Shown: positions 1-8,775 of the stretch, piece after piece
Position numbering within the stretch: position 1 is the first letter of the stretch
How the letters are laid out: each line of letters begins with the position of its first letter
DNA from: an uncultured Butyricicoccus sp.
GTDB lineage: Bacteria; Bacillota; Clostridia; Oscillospirales; Butyricicoccaceae
Assembly: GCA_944376065.1 (NCBI GenBank)
Contig: CALWBL010000001.1
Span: forward strand, 372,001-436,000
Length of the DNA stretch: 64,000 bases
Reading direction: 5' to 3'
Made by a program: the position numbers and the translations under genes
The notes under the pieces: generated by a model
The model's input: only the letters and a program-made list of their open reading frames with translations
What the model was told of the DNA's origin: nothing
The model's database searches: none

Positions 1-1025
1 ACATGAAGAATTTGCTCTCTGCCCTTAACATCCGGAGCACCCACATAAACTTGACGGTCAAAACGACCTGGACGAAGTAATGCTCTATCGAGAATATCTG
101 GTCTGTTAGTAGCAGCGATAATAATAACGCCTTCATTTGCACCGAAACCGTCCATTTCAACAAGGAGCTGGTTTAGTGTTTGTTCACGCTCATCGTGACC
201 ACCACCTAGACCTGCACCACGCTGACGACCAACTGCGTCAATTTCGTCAATAAATACGATTGCAGGTGAATTTTTCTTTGCTTGGTCAAACAGGTCACGC
301 ACACGAGATGCACCAACACCTACATAAAGCTCAACGAAGTCTGAACCGGAGATGGATAGAAAAGGAACTCCAGCCTCACCAGCAACAGCCTTAGCAAGAA
401 GTGTTTTACCAGTACCAGGAGGGCCTACAAGCAGCACACCCTTGGGTATTCTGGCACCCAAGTCAACGAACTTCTTCGGATTTTTAAGAAATTCTACAAT
501 TTCTTGAAGTTCTGCTTTTTCCTCATCAGCACCAGCTACATCTTGGAATGTAACCTTGCGTTTATCATCTTGTGCGAGTTTAGCTCTTGCTCTACCAAAC
601 TGCATAGGACCACGACCAGAACCATCTTGTTTGTTCATCATAAAGTACCAGAACAAGCCCATAAGCACAAGGATAATGGCATAAGGAACCATACCCATCC
701 ACCAAGGAATTTCACGGGTAGTATAATCGACTTCCTTTAGTGTACCGTCCTTTTGTTGTTCTAAAATAGTTTCACCAAGGTCATAGTAAAACCAGTTCAT
801 ATTTGCAATAGTGTACTGAACTTTACTTCCGTCTGTGAGTGTTGCTTTAAGAATATTATCATCAATTTGAAACTCTGCAACTTGCTCATTATTGAAGTAA
901 TCAAGTACATCAGAATACTTTAACTTGGCAGCATCTTGCTCACGAGTGAGAGCCGCAGTTGCAACTGCAAGCAACACCATAAGTATAAGAAGATAAACGC
1001 CAAAGCCTTTCATTTTACCTTTCAA
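1..1025 (-). CDS. ftsH: ATP-dependent zinc metalloprotease FtsH (N-terminal part, cut by window edge)
   Basis: Membrane-anchored AAA+ protease that extracts and degrades membrane and unstable cytosolic proteins as a hexamer. Only about 341 codons are present; the gene leaves the window on the left, so the HEXXH protease domain is not visible. Seen in order: a first membrane segment (about residues 8-26), a short outer domain, a second membrane segment (about 107-130), then the AAA+ module with Walker A GPPGTGKT, Walker [11 protein letters not shown] and the second-region motif ending in RPGRFD. I chose a TTG start at 1025 because GGAAGG lies 8-9 bases upstream; the ATG at 1013 has its AAGGT only 3 bases away. 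It is the last gene seen of a gdpP-rplI-dnaB-tilS-hpt-ftsH run; tilS-hpt-ftsH is a common Firmicutes order. Identity is secure, the start less so. Confidence 0.95.
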   Translation of the reverse strand, partial: MKGKMKGFGVYLLILMVLLAVATAALTREQDAAKLKYSDVLDYFNNEQVAEFQIDDNILKATLTDGSKVQYTIANMNWFYYDLGETILEQQKDGTLKEVDYTTREIPWWMGMVPYAIILVLMGLFWYFMMNKQDGSGRGPMQFGRARAKLAQDDKRKVTFQDVAGADEEKAELQEIVEFLKNPKKFVDLGARIPKGVLLVGPPGTGKTLLAKAVAGEAGVPFLSISGSDFVELYVGVGASRVRDLFDQAKKNSPAIVFIDEIDAVGRQRGAGLGGGHDEREQTLNQLLVEMDGFGANEGVIIIAATNRPDILDRALLRPGRFDRQVYVGAPDVKGREQILH

Positions 1026-1104
1026 TCAGGGACACCTTCCTTTTCTCAGCCAAAATAATATATAGCTGTATTTAGTATTCATACAAATGTACAAATACTG
1101 ATAT

Positions 1105-1644
1105 TTATCCGCCATAAACCTCCGGTTTAAGTATGCCAATGTATGGCAAGTTGCGGTAACATTCTGCATAGTCAAGACCGTATCCCACAACAAACTCATC
1201 CGGAATTTCAAAGCCTAAATAATCAATAGGTACTTCCACCTTGTGACGCTCTGGTTTACTTAGCAGAGTACACAAGCGAATGGAATTTGCACCACGAGCT
1301 TTGAGGATTTTCATAAGATAGCTTAGTGTAACACCACTATCCAAAATATCCTCTACGATAATAAGGTCACGACCTTCAATTTTCTGACCGATATCCTTAA
1401 TAATCTGAACTTCACCACTGGTTTTTGTGCCGTTTCCATAGCTTGACACAACCATAAAATCAATATTACATGGGATTTCAATTTTACGTGTAAGGTCAGC
1501 CATAAAAATATAACTTCCCTTTAGCACGCTGATAATAAGTGGATTTTTGCCTCTGTAATCGGCAGTAATTCTTGCACCTAGCTCAGCAACTTTATTAGTT
1601 AGTTGCTCTTCAGTGAAGAGAATTTCTTTCATATCATTTTTCAT
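1105..1644 (-). CDS. hpt: Hypoxanthine phosphoribosyltransferase
   Basis: Purine salvage enzyme that joins hypoxanthine or guanine to PRPP, giving IMP or GMP in the cytosol. At 179 residues it has the normal family length. The PRPP-binding loop is visible as IIVEDILDSGVTLSYL (about residues 94-109), followed by the RGANSIRLCTLLSKPERR-like region and a C-terminal DEFVVGYGLDYAE segment typical of Hpt. Its ribosome binding site (AAGGGG) overlaps the 3' end of tilS, 6 bases upstream, so the two are translated from one message. It sits between tilS and ftsH as in Bacillus. Confidence 0.96.
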   Translation of the reverse strand: MKNDMKEILFTEEQLTNKVAELGARITADYRGKNPLIISVLKGSYIFMADLTRKIEIPCNIDFMVVSSYGNGTKTSGEVQIIKDIGQKIEGRDLIIVEDILDSGVTLSYLMKILKARGANSIRLCTLLSKPERHKVEVPIDYLGFEIPDEFVVGYGLDYAECYRNLPYIGILKPEVYGG

Positions 1645-1650
1645 TTTGTT

Positions 1651-2997
1651 TTACCCCTTAATTTTGATTTCCAAGATTTCACCATCAGCTATTTTTCTGC
1701 TGATATCAATTCCGATGTCTTGCACAGCAATAACACCATTTTTATCAGCTATTACTATCAGCTTATCACGTTTATCGCTTGGAATCTTTTTTTCTATTAG
1801 CAATTTTTTCAACGTCTTACTTCCGGACTTTTCACTCAAACGAATCTTATCGCCTGTTTGTCTTTTTCGTAAAACGCAAGATTGCATATCTATTGTATCA
1901 CAGTCCACATAAAAAGTATTGAATGTTTTGTAAAAAACATAATTTTTTTTATGTTTTTTAACAATGATATTTATACCATTTATATTTTGCTCGCTATCAA
2001 TGAAATTTTCAAGTAAAATTTCTTTAACTTCCTGTGTATTTTCATTTATTTGATGCTGCAATTTAATATTTTCATACTCACGCTTTGCAATAAAATCGTT
2101 TGGAAGTGAAATTCTGGCTGATGGATTTTTGCTTTGCAGAAGGTTTTCAAGCGCCAAAATATGCTTAGAAGTAAGCTCATGCATTGGAACACCTGAATTT
2201 TTACAAAGCATTTTAAGCATTCTATGCCTTATAGCCTCATGTGTGTTATTAAAAACCCAAATTTTAAAACCATCTTTAGTTTTAGCCTTTTCAAGCTCGG
2301 TTTTCGCAGTTTTTTCAAGAAAATCTTCTTCTTTACGCAATCTAAAAGACAAATTTACAGCAGCTTTTTCTGCTTGTGGATTTATCTGTTTCAAGACAGG
2401 TACAATTTGACTTCTTATTTTATTTCTAGTGTATTCATCAGTTAAATTAGTACTGTCTATAATAAAATCCTGATTTATATTTTTTAAAAACACCTCAATT
2501 TCTGCTCTTGTGCATGAAATAAGCGGTCTAATAATTTTCCCACGCACAGGAGGTATAGAGCAAAGCCCTGTAAGACCAGTACCTCTTGCCATATGAAAAA
2601 GCATTGTTTCTATACTATCACTTGCCGTATGGGCGGTTGCAATTTTAGAGCCATCACAAACATCAGAGAAAAATTTATATCTGATTTCTCTTGCAGCGGT
2701 TTCAATGCTTTGTTTTGATTTTCTTGCATATTCTTCTATATTTTCGTGTTTTATAATCAGTTCAATATTTAGCCTGTGACAAAGATTTTTGCAGAAATTC
2801 TCATCTCTGTCCGCCTCCTCACCACGCAAACAATGGTTTAAGTGGCAAGCTCTCACCCTATAACCAAGATTATAAAGCGATAATAAAAGAGCAACTGAAT
2901 CTGCTCCACCTGAAAGTCCCACAAGCACACTTTCATTGTTTTCCAGCATGGAAAACTCATCAATGATATTTTTGACTTGTTTTAAAAAACTATCCAT
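1651..2997 (-). CDS. tilS: tRNA(Ile)-lysidine synthase
   Basis: Modifies C34 of the CAU anticodon of tRNA-Ile to lysidine so that it reads AUA. About 448 residues. The N-terminal PP-loop ATPase carries the signature VGLSGGADSVALL (about residues 25-37); the central region has LNHCLRGEEADRDE and the RNKIRSQIVP segment, and the C-terminus has the substrate-binding domain usual for long TilS proteins (RKRQTGDKIRL...KKLLIEKKIP). The frame is open further upstream, but the ATG at 2997 is preferred: it overlaps the dnaB stop by 8 bases, a coupled arrangement. Confidence 0.95.
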   Translation of the reverse strand: MDSFLKQVKNIIDEFSMLENNESVLVGLSGGADSVALLLSLYNLGYRVRACHLNHCLRGEEADRDENFCKNLCHRLNIELIIKHENIEEYARKSKQSIETAAREIRYKFFSDVCDGSKIATAHTASDSIETMLFHMARGTGLTGLCSIPPVRGKIIRPLISCTRAEIEVFLKNINQDFIIDSTNLTDEYTRNKIRSQIVPVLKQINPQAEKAAVNLSFRLRKEEDFLEKTAKTELEKAKTKDGFKIWVFNNTHEAIRHRMLKMLCKNSGVPMHELTSKHILALENLLQSKNPSARISLPNDFIAKREYENIKLQHQINENTQEVKEILLENFIDSEQNINGINIIVKKHKKNYVFYKTFNTFYVDCDTIDMQSCVLRKRQTGDKIRLSEKSGSKTLKKLLIEKKIPSDKRDKLIVIADKNGVIAVQDIGIDISRKIADGEILEIKIKG

Positions 2998-4318
2998 GTA
3001 TTCTATCCTGACTTGAAAAAGTTGTATATTGACCAATCCATTGCAAATAAACCGAACCTGTTGCACCATGACGGTTTTTTGCAATAATAATTTCAGCTAC
3101 ATTTTTATGCTCGCTTTCATCGTTATAATAATCATCACGATAAATAAACATAACTATATCAGCATCCTGTTCTATTGCTCCAGATTCACGAAGGTCGGAG
3201 AGCATAGGCTTTTTATCTGCTCTTTGCTCGGCTGCACGAGAGAGCTGAGAAAGGCAAACAACTGGAACATTTAGTTCCTTTGCCATAATTTTAAGCCCTC
3301 TTGAAATTTCTGCAACCTCCTGTGTACGGTTATCACTTTTCTTTCCTGATTGCATAAGCTGAAGATAATCTATAACTATAAGCCCCAAATCATCGCCTAA
3401 ACGTCTGCATTTCGCCTTAATTTCTGCAACAGTTATTGCGGGGTTATCATCGACATAAATCTTAGTTTTAGCAAGTGCATTAGTTGCACGAGCAATTTTA
3501 ATCCAGTCATCTTCCCCAAGATTTCCAGTTTTGAGTTTTTGCGACTCGATAAGAGCCTCACTTGCCAAAAAACGACCTGCAAGCTGGTCTTTACTCATTT
3601 CAAGCTGAAACACAACAATATCTTTTTTTGAAGATTTTGCTGCATTAAGTGCAATATTAAGTGCAAAAGCAGTTTTACCCATACCCGGACGTGCAGCAAC
3701 CAAAATTAAATCGGATTTATTAAGACCGGTCAAAGCGTAATCAAGGTCACGAAAACCGGTAGATATACCTGGGATATCACTATCTGAACGGCTGCGTTCA
3801 TCAAGCTGGTCATATAAATCCATAATTACACTTTTAATGTGGCTTAAACCTTTAATCTCTCTGCCATGACGCACATTATATATTTTTTGCTCAGCTAATT
3901 CTGCAAGCTCTGATGCTGAACCTTCTTCCGAAATGGCAAGTCTTTCAATCTCTGCGCCAGCCGTCGCAATAGCTCTTAACATACTTTTGTCACGCACAAT
4001 AGATGCATACTCTTTTACGCCTGCTGATGTTGGGGTTAAATCCATAAGCTGCATAAGATATGCACGCCCACCAGCATCATCATAATAGCCTGCACTTTTA
4101 AGTTGGTCTAATACCATAACAGCATCTATTCTTATTGCATTATTAAACATAGAATAAATCGTTTCAAAGATACGACGATTTTCTTCTATATAAAAATCCT
4201 CTGGTCTTAGCTGTTCAATAACTGTGGGAACACATTCTGGGTCTATAAGCATTGAGCCAATAACCGCCTGCTCTGCTTCTACGCTTTGTGGCATTTGTCT
4301 TGAGAGTAGTTCGTCCAT
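2990..4318 (-). CDS. dnaB: Replicative DNA helicase DnaB (DnaC in Bacillus naming)
   Basis: Hexameric helicase that unwinds DNA ahead of the replisome. 442 residues. The N-terminal domain begins MPQSVEAEQAVIGSML, as in other DnaB proteins; the C-terminal RecA-like domain has Walker A AARPGMGKTAFALN (about residues 213-226), Walker B LIVIDYLQLM, and the DLRESGAIEQDADIVMF motif. I start it at the ATG at 4318, with GGGAGG 11 bases upstream; a TTG at 4342 is also in frame but lies before that site. It follows rplI after a 79-base gap that holds a strong hairpin, and it overlaps tilS. The rplI-dnaB pairing is widespread in Firmicutes. Confidence 0.96.
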   Translation of the reverse strand: MDELLSRQMPQSVEAEQAVIGSMLIDPECVPTVIEQLRPEDFYIEENRRIFETIYSMFNNAIRIDAVMVLDQLKSAGYYDDAGGRAYLMQLMDLTPTSAGVKEYASIVRDKSMLRAIATAGAEIERLAISEEGSASELAELAEQKIYNVRHGREIKGLSHIKSVIMDLYDQLDERSRSDSDIPGISTGFRDLDYALTGLNKSDLILVAARPGMGKTAFALNIALNAAKSSKKDIVVFQLEMSKDQLAGRFLASEALIESQKLKTGNLGEDDWIKIARATNALAKTKIYVDDNPAITVAEIKAKCRRLGDDLGLIVIDYLQLMQSGKKSDNRTQEVAEISRGLKIMAKELNVPVVCLSQLSRAAEQRADKKPMLSDLRESGAIEQDADIVMFIYRDDYYNDESEHKNVAEIIIAKNRHGATGSVYLQWIGQYTTFSSQDRIHG

Positions 4319-4347
4319 TTTTGTCTTTTCCTCCCAACTCAAAAATG

Positions 4348-4384
4348 GAGAATGGGTACACGAAAAATGCGTGTGCCCATTCTC
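4348..4384 (-). terminator. Hairpin with T-run between rplI and dnaB
   Basis: Inverted repeat: a 15-base arm at 4370-4384 and its partner at 4348-4362, with one internal mismatch on the minus strand and a 7-base loop, followed on the minus strand by ATTTTT. It lies directly after the rplI stop. It could be a partial terminator lowering dnaB relative to rplI, or a processing or stability element. On the plus strand the mismatch becomes a G-U pair, but no plus-strand gene precedes it. Confidence 0.6.
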
Positions 4385-4397
4385 TTATAAACAAGAA

Positions 4398-4844
4398 TTA
4401 GATTTCAACTACTTGTACATGGATTTCGCCAATGATTTCTGTGTACAGCTTAGCCTTGACATTGTAAGTGCCAAAAGCCTTGATTTGCTCGTCCAGTACA
4501 ATCTTATTCTTAGCGATTTCTATACCATGCTGCTTTTTAAGCTCCTCAGAGATTTCCTTAGCGGTTACCGCACCGAACAGACGACCACCTGCACCGCCTT
4601 TTGCACGGATTTCAACTTTGAGTTCCTTTAACTTTTCTGCTGTATCCTTTGCAGCCTGCTTTTCAAGAGCAATTCGACGAGCCTGAGCCTCATCAGCCTG
4701 ACGTTTTAAATTTAGATTGTCAGCGGTTGCAAGGTCTGCAAGACCACGAGGAATCAAGAAGTTGCGTCCGTAACCTTCGCTTACTTCGATTAAATCACCT
4801 TTTTTACCTTTTCCTTTAACATCTGCTTTTAAAATAACTTTCAT
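4398..4844 (-). CDS. rplI: 50S ribosomal protein L9
   Basis: Large-subunit protein that binds 23S rRNA near the L1 stalk. 148 residues, the usual length. The N-terminal signature is clear ([21 protein letters not shown] followed by [13 protein letters not shown]), then the long connecting helix rich in A, K, E and R, and the C-terminal domain ([13 protein letters not shown]). The ATG has AGGAGG about 10 bases upstream. It sits between gdpP (33-base gap) and dnaB. Confidence 0.97.
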   Translation of the reverse strand: MKVILKADVKGKGKKGDLIEVSEGYGRNFLIPRGLADLATADNLNLKRQADEAQARRIALEKQAAKDTAEKLKELKVEIRAKGGAGGRLFGAVTAKEISEELKKQHGIEIAKNKIVLDEQIKAFGTYNVKAKLYTEIIGEIHVQVVEI

Positions 4845-4877
4845 AATTAAATATCCTCCTAATGATGATATAAATTT

Positions 4878-6881
4878 TTAAATTTTATCTTGTCTGTCGT
4901 CCTCTGCAAGATATTCACTTATTGCATCTAAAAGACGTGGTTCAGCATCTTCAAGAGAAGTGTTTCTAAGTTGAGCACCAGCAGAAGTTATATTACCACC
5001 GCCACCCAATTTTTCCATAACAATCTGAACATTAACCTGTCCAAAGGAACGAGCAGAAACAATAGTATCATTTTCTAGTTGAAAAGCCACAATACTTGCC
5101 CTAACCCCGATAATATTAAGCAGAGAATCCGCTGCAATAGCCGCTAAAGCTCTATCCTGTATTGGCTCGTCCGAAATTGCAAGAATAATTCCTCCGCCGC
5201 AATCTTTTGCTGATGAAATAACCTTTTGACACTGCATATATTCATCAAGTGTAGATTGAAATAGTTTTTTAACGGAAACCATTTCTGCACCAGCACGTTT
5301 TAGATATGCTGCTGCCTCAAATGTTCTAACACCCGTTTTAATAGAAAAGCCTTTTGTATCAAGATAAATACCAGCTAGCAAACATTCAGCTTCTTCCTTG
5401 CTGACATCGCTAGATTGCACCATATATTGTAAAAGCTCTGACACAAGTTCTGATGCTGATGATGCATAAGGCTCATGAAGGTTAAGTGCAAAATTTTCAA
5501 TATAACTTGCCGCTCGTCTATGATGGTCAATAACTGCAACTTTATTTATAGACTGAAGAAGCGGCAATGATTCAACATAATCTGGTCTATTTGTATCAAC
5601 AACAATAAGCAAGGTGTTATAATCACATTGCACCATTGCATCATCTGGCTCTATAAATAGATTTTCATTGCCCTCTTTGTTTTCAATTTTAGAAATAAGC
5701 TCTTTCGCAAGGCTTCTTTCCTTACGAACAACAATATTAACGGGTTTTCCATGGGTTCGCACTGCACATGCCATGCCAACAGCAGCGCCGATTGAGTCCA
5801 TATCACTTGTTTGATGTCCCATAATCATAACCCGTGAAGATTCACGAATCAGCTGCATAAGTGCATTTGCAACTACTCTTGACCTGACTTTTGTGCGTTT
5901 CTCAAGCTCTTTGGAAAGTCCTCCGAAAAACTCAAAATTATATTTAGTTTTTATAACCGCTTGGTCTCCACCACGAGAAAGTGCCATATCAAGTGCAACA
6001 CTAGCATAGTGGAAACATTCGGAAAAGTTTTCTCCTTCACTGCCAATGCCAATTGAAAGTGTTGCTACTACTCCGGCACGGCTTTGAATTGTTCTAACAT
6101 CATCCAGAACACTAAATTTTTTGCTTACGAGTTTTGCAAGGTCGCCGTTTTCCAAAACGAAAATATACTTATCTCTATCATATTTTCTAAGCAGTGAACG
6201 GCTATCCTTTGCCCACTGTGCTATTTTTCGGTCGATTTCAGCCAATATACTCGATTTTTCAGAGTCATTAACACCCTTTGTTAGTTCCTCATAGTTATCA
6301 ATAGAAATAATTGCTACTATTGGGCGGCTCAGTGTATAACGTTCCCTGCAATGTACATAGTCAGTACAAGGCACAAAATACAGAACTAAAAGAATTTCTT
6401 CTGCCTCCTCCTCGTTCATAAGGCTGCCATATACCCAGAAAAAATTCTTATCAATTTGAAGTTCTCCTGGATATTTAGGCTCACCATCTGCAAGCCACTG
6501 AGTATCGAAATCTGGTGCAATCTCACTAAAATTTTCGTTTGGTGCACAATCCCAATGATCAGTTGCTTCACAAAATGCATCATTAGCCCAAAGAATTTCA
6601 TTTGTTGAAGCTCTGACGATTACTGTTGGGAGCGGAAAATCTATTATAGATGAACGAGTTGAGTGTCCGGCATCAAGTGTAACGCCTTGCAAGTAACGCA
6701 TCATTTCTGTTCTGCGGCGTTTTTCTCTTTGACGATATACCACATACATCATAATACATACTATAATGCCCACTGCGGACATAACAGGGGAAACATAGGC
6801 ACAGGATAATGCAAACAGCAAGAATATTCCAAAATAAAAATGATATCCTGGCTGGATAATGCGTTTCAGCTTTTTATCCAA
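4878..6881 (-). CDS. gdpP: Cyclic-di-AMP phosphodiesterase of the GdpP family
   Basis: Membrane enzyme that hydrolyses c-di-AMP to pApA, helping control osmolyte transport and wall homeostasis. About 667 residues, the usual GdpP length. Order seen: two N-terminal membrane segments (about residues 12-50), a PAS-like domain (about 70-150), a degenerate GGDEF domain (about 165-310), then the DHH/DHHA1 catalytic part with MGHQTSDMDSIG, VVDTNRPD, the DHH triad in VIDHHRR, and a glycine-rich GGGGNITSAGAQ near the C-terminus. The chosen start is a TTG at 6881: AGGAGG lies 9 bases upstream, whereas in-frame starts further upstream lack such a site. First gene of the operon; a promoter lies at 6920-6948. 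Confidence 0.93.
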   Translation of the reverse strand: MDKKLKRIIQPGYHFYFGIFLLFALSCAYVSPVMSAVGIIVCIMMYVVYRQREKRRRTEMMRYLQGVTLDAGHSTRSSIIDFPLPTVIVRASTNEILWANDAFCEATDHWDCAPNENFSEIAPDFDTQWLADGEPKYPGELQIDKNFFWVYGSLMNEEEAEEILLVLYFVPCTDYVHCRERYTLSRPIVAIISIDNYEELTKGVNDSEKSSILAEIDRKIAQWAKDSRSLLRKYDRDKYIFVLENGDLAKLVSKKFSVLDDVRTIQSRAGVVATLSIGIGSEGENFSECFHYASVALDMALSRGGDQAVIKTKYNFEFFGGLSKELEKRTKVRSRVVANALMQLIRESSRVMIMGHQTSDMDSIGAAVGMACAVRTHGKPVNIVVRKERSLAKELISKIENKEGNENLFIEPDDAMVQCDYNTLLIVVDTNRPDYVESLPLLQSINKVAVIDHHRRAASYIENFALNLHEPYASSASELVSELLQYMVQSSDVSKEEAECLLAGIYLDTKGFSIKTGVRTFEAAAYLKRAGAEMVSVKKLFQSTLDEYMQCQKVISSAKDCGGGIILAISDEPIQDRALAAIAADSLLNIIGVRASIVAFQLENDTIVSARSFGQVNVQIVMEKLGGGGNITSAGAQLRNTSLEDAEPRLLDAISEYLAEDDRQDKI

Positions 6882-6919
6882 AAGCCCACACCTCCTATAC
6901 AGACAAATTAACAACATAT

Positions 6920-6948
6920 AGTATAGCATTTTGACCATCTCAAAGCAA
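6920..6948 (-). promoter_or_regulatory. Sigma-A promoter of the gdpP-rplI-dnaB-tilS-hpt-ftsH operon
   Basis: On the minus strand TTGCTT, a 17-base spacer and TATACT, with a TG one base before the -10 (extended -10). It is about 35-40 bases upstream of the TTG start of gdpP. Confidence 0.7.
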
Positions 6949-7030
6949 GACTATTGTACTACTTAGAATATATTGAATTTATATACATAAATTTCACAAT
7001 AGCTATTATCAGCTTATTTTCAAAAGCGCA

Positions 7031-7059
7031 TTGCGATTTTTTTATAAATATGTTACTGT
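7031..7059 (+). promoter_or_regulatory. Possible sigma-A promoter of the VOC gene
   Basis: TTGCGA, a 17-base spacer, TACTGT. The match is moderate and the surroundings are AT-rich, so this is tentative. It lies about 40 bases upstream of the start at 7098. Confidence 0.4.
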
Positions 7060-7097
7060 ATTGCTGATAAATTTATTTAACGATGGAGGAAATAACC

Positions 7098-7466
7098 ATG
7101 CAGTTTCGTTTTGCACACAATAACTTCAATGTAAAAGATTTAGATGCATCTCTTGAGTTTTATGAAAAAGCTCTTGATTTAAAGGAAGTACGCCGTATCA
7201 CTCCTGATGATGGTTCTTTTATTATTGTTTATTTATCCGATGGGTTAACACAGCATAATTTAGAGCTTACATGGCTTCGTGATTGGGATAGAGATTATAA
7301 CCTTGGGGATAATGAATTTCATCTTGCACTTGTGGTTGACGATTTTAAGGCGGCTCATGAGCGTCATAAGAAAATGGGCTGCATTTGCTTTGAAAACGAA
7401 ACAATGGGCATTTATTTTATTTCCGACCCTGATGGTTATTGGATTGAGATTATACCTAATAAGTGA
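7098..7466 (+). CDS. VOC-family metalloenzyme, lactoylglutathione lyase-like
   Basis: 122-residue member of the vicinal-oxygen-chelate fold (glyoxalase I, fosfomycin resistance and dioxygenase relatives). Candidate metal ligands are in the expected places: His in FRFAHNNFNV, Glu in LELTW, His in EFHLALVVDD and Glu in GYWIEIIP. Spacing and the DPDGYWIE ending are like GloA, so detoxification of a 2-oxoaldehyde adduct is the best guess, but substrate cannot be read from sequence. The ATG at 7098 is preferred: GGAGG lies 9 bases upstream, and the earlier ATG at 7083 overlaps that site. It stands alone between a weak promoter and a terminator. Confidence 0.8.
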   Translation: MQFRFAHNNFNVKDLDASLEFYEKALDLKEVRRITPDDGSFIIVYLSDGLTQHNLELTWLRDWDRDYNLGDNEFHLALVVDDFKAAHERHKKMGCICFENETMGIYFISDPDGYWIEIIPNK

Positions 7467-7494
7467 TTAAAGTTGCAAATTTCATAGTTTTATT

Positions 7495-7537
7495 AAGAAA
7501 ATCCATTTTCAAACATTGAATTTGGGTTTTCTTTTTT
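7495..7537 (+). terminator. Terminator of the VOC gene
   Basis: AAGAAAATCC (7495-7504) pairs with GGGTTTTCTT (7524-7533) with one G-U pair, followed by a T-run. Confidence 0.6.
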
Positions 7538-7559
7538 ATATTTTCGATATAAAGAATTA

Positions 7560-7566
7560 TGTCGAA
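7560..7566 (+). promoter_or_regulatory. Possible Spo0A box upstream of the SLH gene
   Basis: TGTCGAA matches the core of the 0A box and is followed by A's. It sits 21 bases before the -35 of the SLH gene promoter, a position from which Spo0A~P could act. A 7-mer can occur by chance, so this is suggestive only. Confidence 0.35.
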
Positions 7567-7587
7567 AAAATGTAACCAAATTTTTAT

Positions 7588-7616
7588 TTTACAAATTAAG
7601 TTTTATATGATATAAT
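7588..7616 (+). promoter_or_regulatory. Sigma-A promoter of the small SLH protein
   Basis: TTTACA, a 17-base spacer, and a perfect TATAAT, about 57 bases before the start codon. Confidence 0.7.
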
Positions 7617-7672
7617 GTTGTAGTTATTTTTTACTCTACACATCATTTAAACCAAAGGAGGTTCATTTTATA

Positions 7673-8725
7673 ATGAAAAAGAAACTGATTGCAACAGCCC
7701 TTACAGCCACAGTTATCTGCTCTGCCCTAGTGAATGCTTCAGCGACCGATGTGATTGAGCAGGACGGCCTTGTATATGCCCCTGACCACTCTGTATTCTT
7801 CATAGATGTTAATAAGGGATACACATGGGCATTACAATCAATAGACTATCTGGCAAATTCCGGTATCATAAACGGCAAGGAGCATTGTGTTTATGACCCA
7901 GGTTCAGATTTGACCAGAGCGGATTTTATAACTATGCTTAGTAGAGCATACAACATGAACAATTATGCAAGCGATGATAATTTTGCAGATGTTGAAGATG
8001 GAAAATATTACACAACCGCTGTTAGTGCTGCAAAAAATCTTGGAATAGTTATTGGCGATTCTGATGGGAATTTCCACCCTGAAGATCCACTATCTCGTCA
8101 AGATGCAGCCGTTATTTTAAAGCGTACACTTGAAAGAACTGGAATCAATTTTAATACAAAAGCGCTTAAATCATACAAAGACGCTTCTTCTATATCCTCT
8201 TACGCATCTGATGCTGTTTATGAACTAACACATGCGAAAATTGTTTATGGAACTGATGGAAATTTCAATCCAATTGACCCTATAACAAGAGCTGAAATAG
8301 CATCTTTGCTCTATCGCTCACTTATGCTTGAAGAAAATGGTCTTGGTGAGCCTGTTTATGTGGAAAAGTCAAATGTAACCAATTTGTGTGTTGGCGACGC
8401 TTTTTATGCCAATGTAAAAATAACTAATGCAAATGAAGGCCAAAAATTTGCTGGTCTTTATAACTGTTCTAAACTTTATGGGCAGGGTGAAGAATTTTAT
8501 GCCGAACTTGGAGAGGCTGCACCAATGAATCAGCAAATCTCTTTTGAAAGTGGGATTTTATATGTAAATGGTGAGGTTATGACAGTTGCCGAAGATATGA
8601 CATCAATTTGCCTTGACCCATACAGCTTGCTTTCTAATGAACCTATATCAACTGGTACAGATTATAGCAAGGCTGCTGTATCCATTCAAGATGGAATTGT
8701 AACTGCTATTTATTATGCAAACTAA
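7673..8725 (+). CDS. Exported SLH-domain surface protein
   Basis: 350 residues. An N-terminal signal peptide (MKKKLIATALTATVICSA, cleavage after about residue 24) is followed by three SLH repeats (about residues 45-95, 100-155 and 165-215), with recognisable YDPGSDLTRADF, FHPEDPLSRQDA and FNPIDPITRAEI turns. Three SLH repeats form the unit that binds pyruvylated secondary wall polymer, so the protein is probably anchored to the wall. The last roughly 130 residues are a domain I do not recognise, with no transmembrane segment. AAAGGAGG precedes the ATG. It is monocistronic, between its own promoter and a bidirectional terminator. Function beyond surface attachment is unknown. Confidence 0.85.
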   Translation: MKKKLIATALTATVICSALVNASATDVIEQDGLVYAPDHSVFFIDVNKGYTWALQSIDYLANSGIINGKEHCVYDPGSDLTRADFITMLSRAYNMNNYASDDNFADVEDGKYYTTAVSAAKNLGIVIGDSDGNFHPEDPLSRQDAAVILKRTLERTGINFNTKALKSYKDASSISSYASDAVYELTHAKIVYGTDGNFNPIDPITRAEIASLLYRSLMLEENGLGEPVYVEKSNVTNLCVGDAFYANVKITNANEGQKFAGLYNCSKLYGQGEEFYAELGEAAPMNQQISFESGILYVNGEVMTVAEDMTSICLDPYSLLSNEPISTGTDYSKAAVSIQDGIVTAIYYAN

Positions 8726-8734
8726 ATTAAAAAA

Positions 8735-8766
8735 ACGTGTGTCAGAATATTGACACACGTTTTTTA
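8735..8766. terminator. Bidirectional terminator between the SLH gene and the ger operon
   Basis: Perfect 10-bp stem (8735-8744 with 8751-8760), 6-base loop, A-run on the left and T-run on the right. It serves both the plus-strand SLH gene and the minus-strand gene ending at 8776. Confidence 0.9.
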
Positions 8767-8775
8767 TTATTTGTT

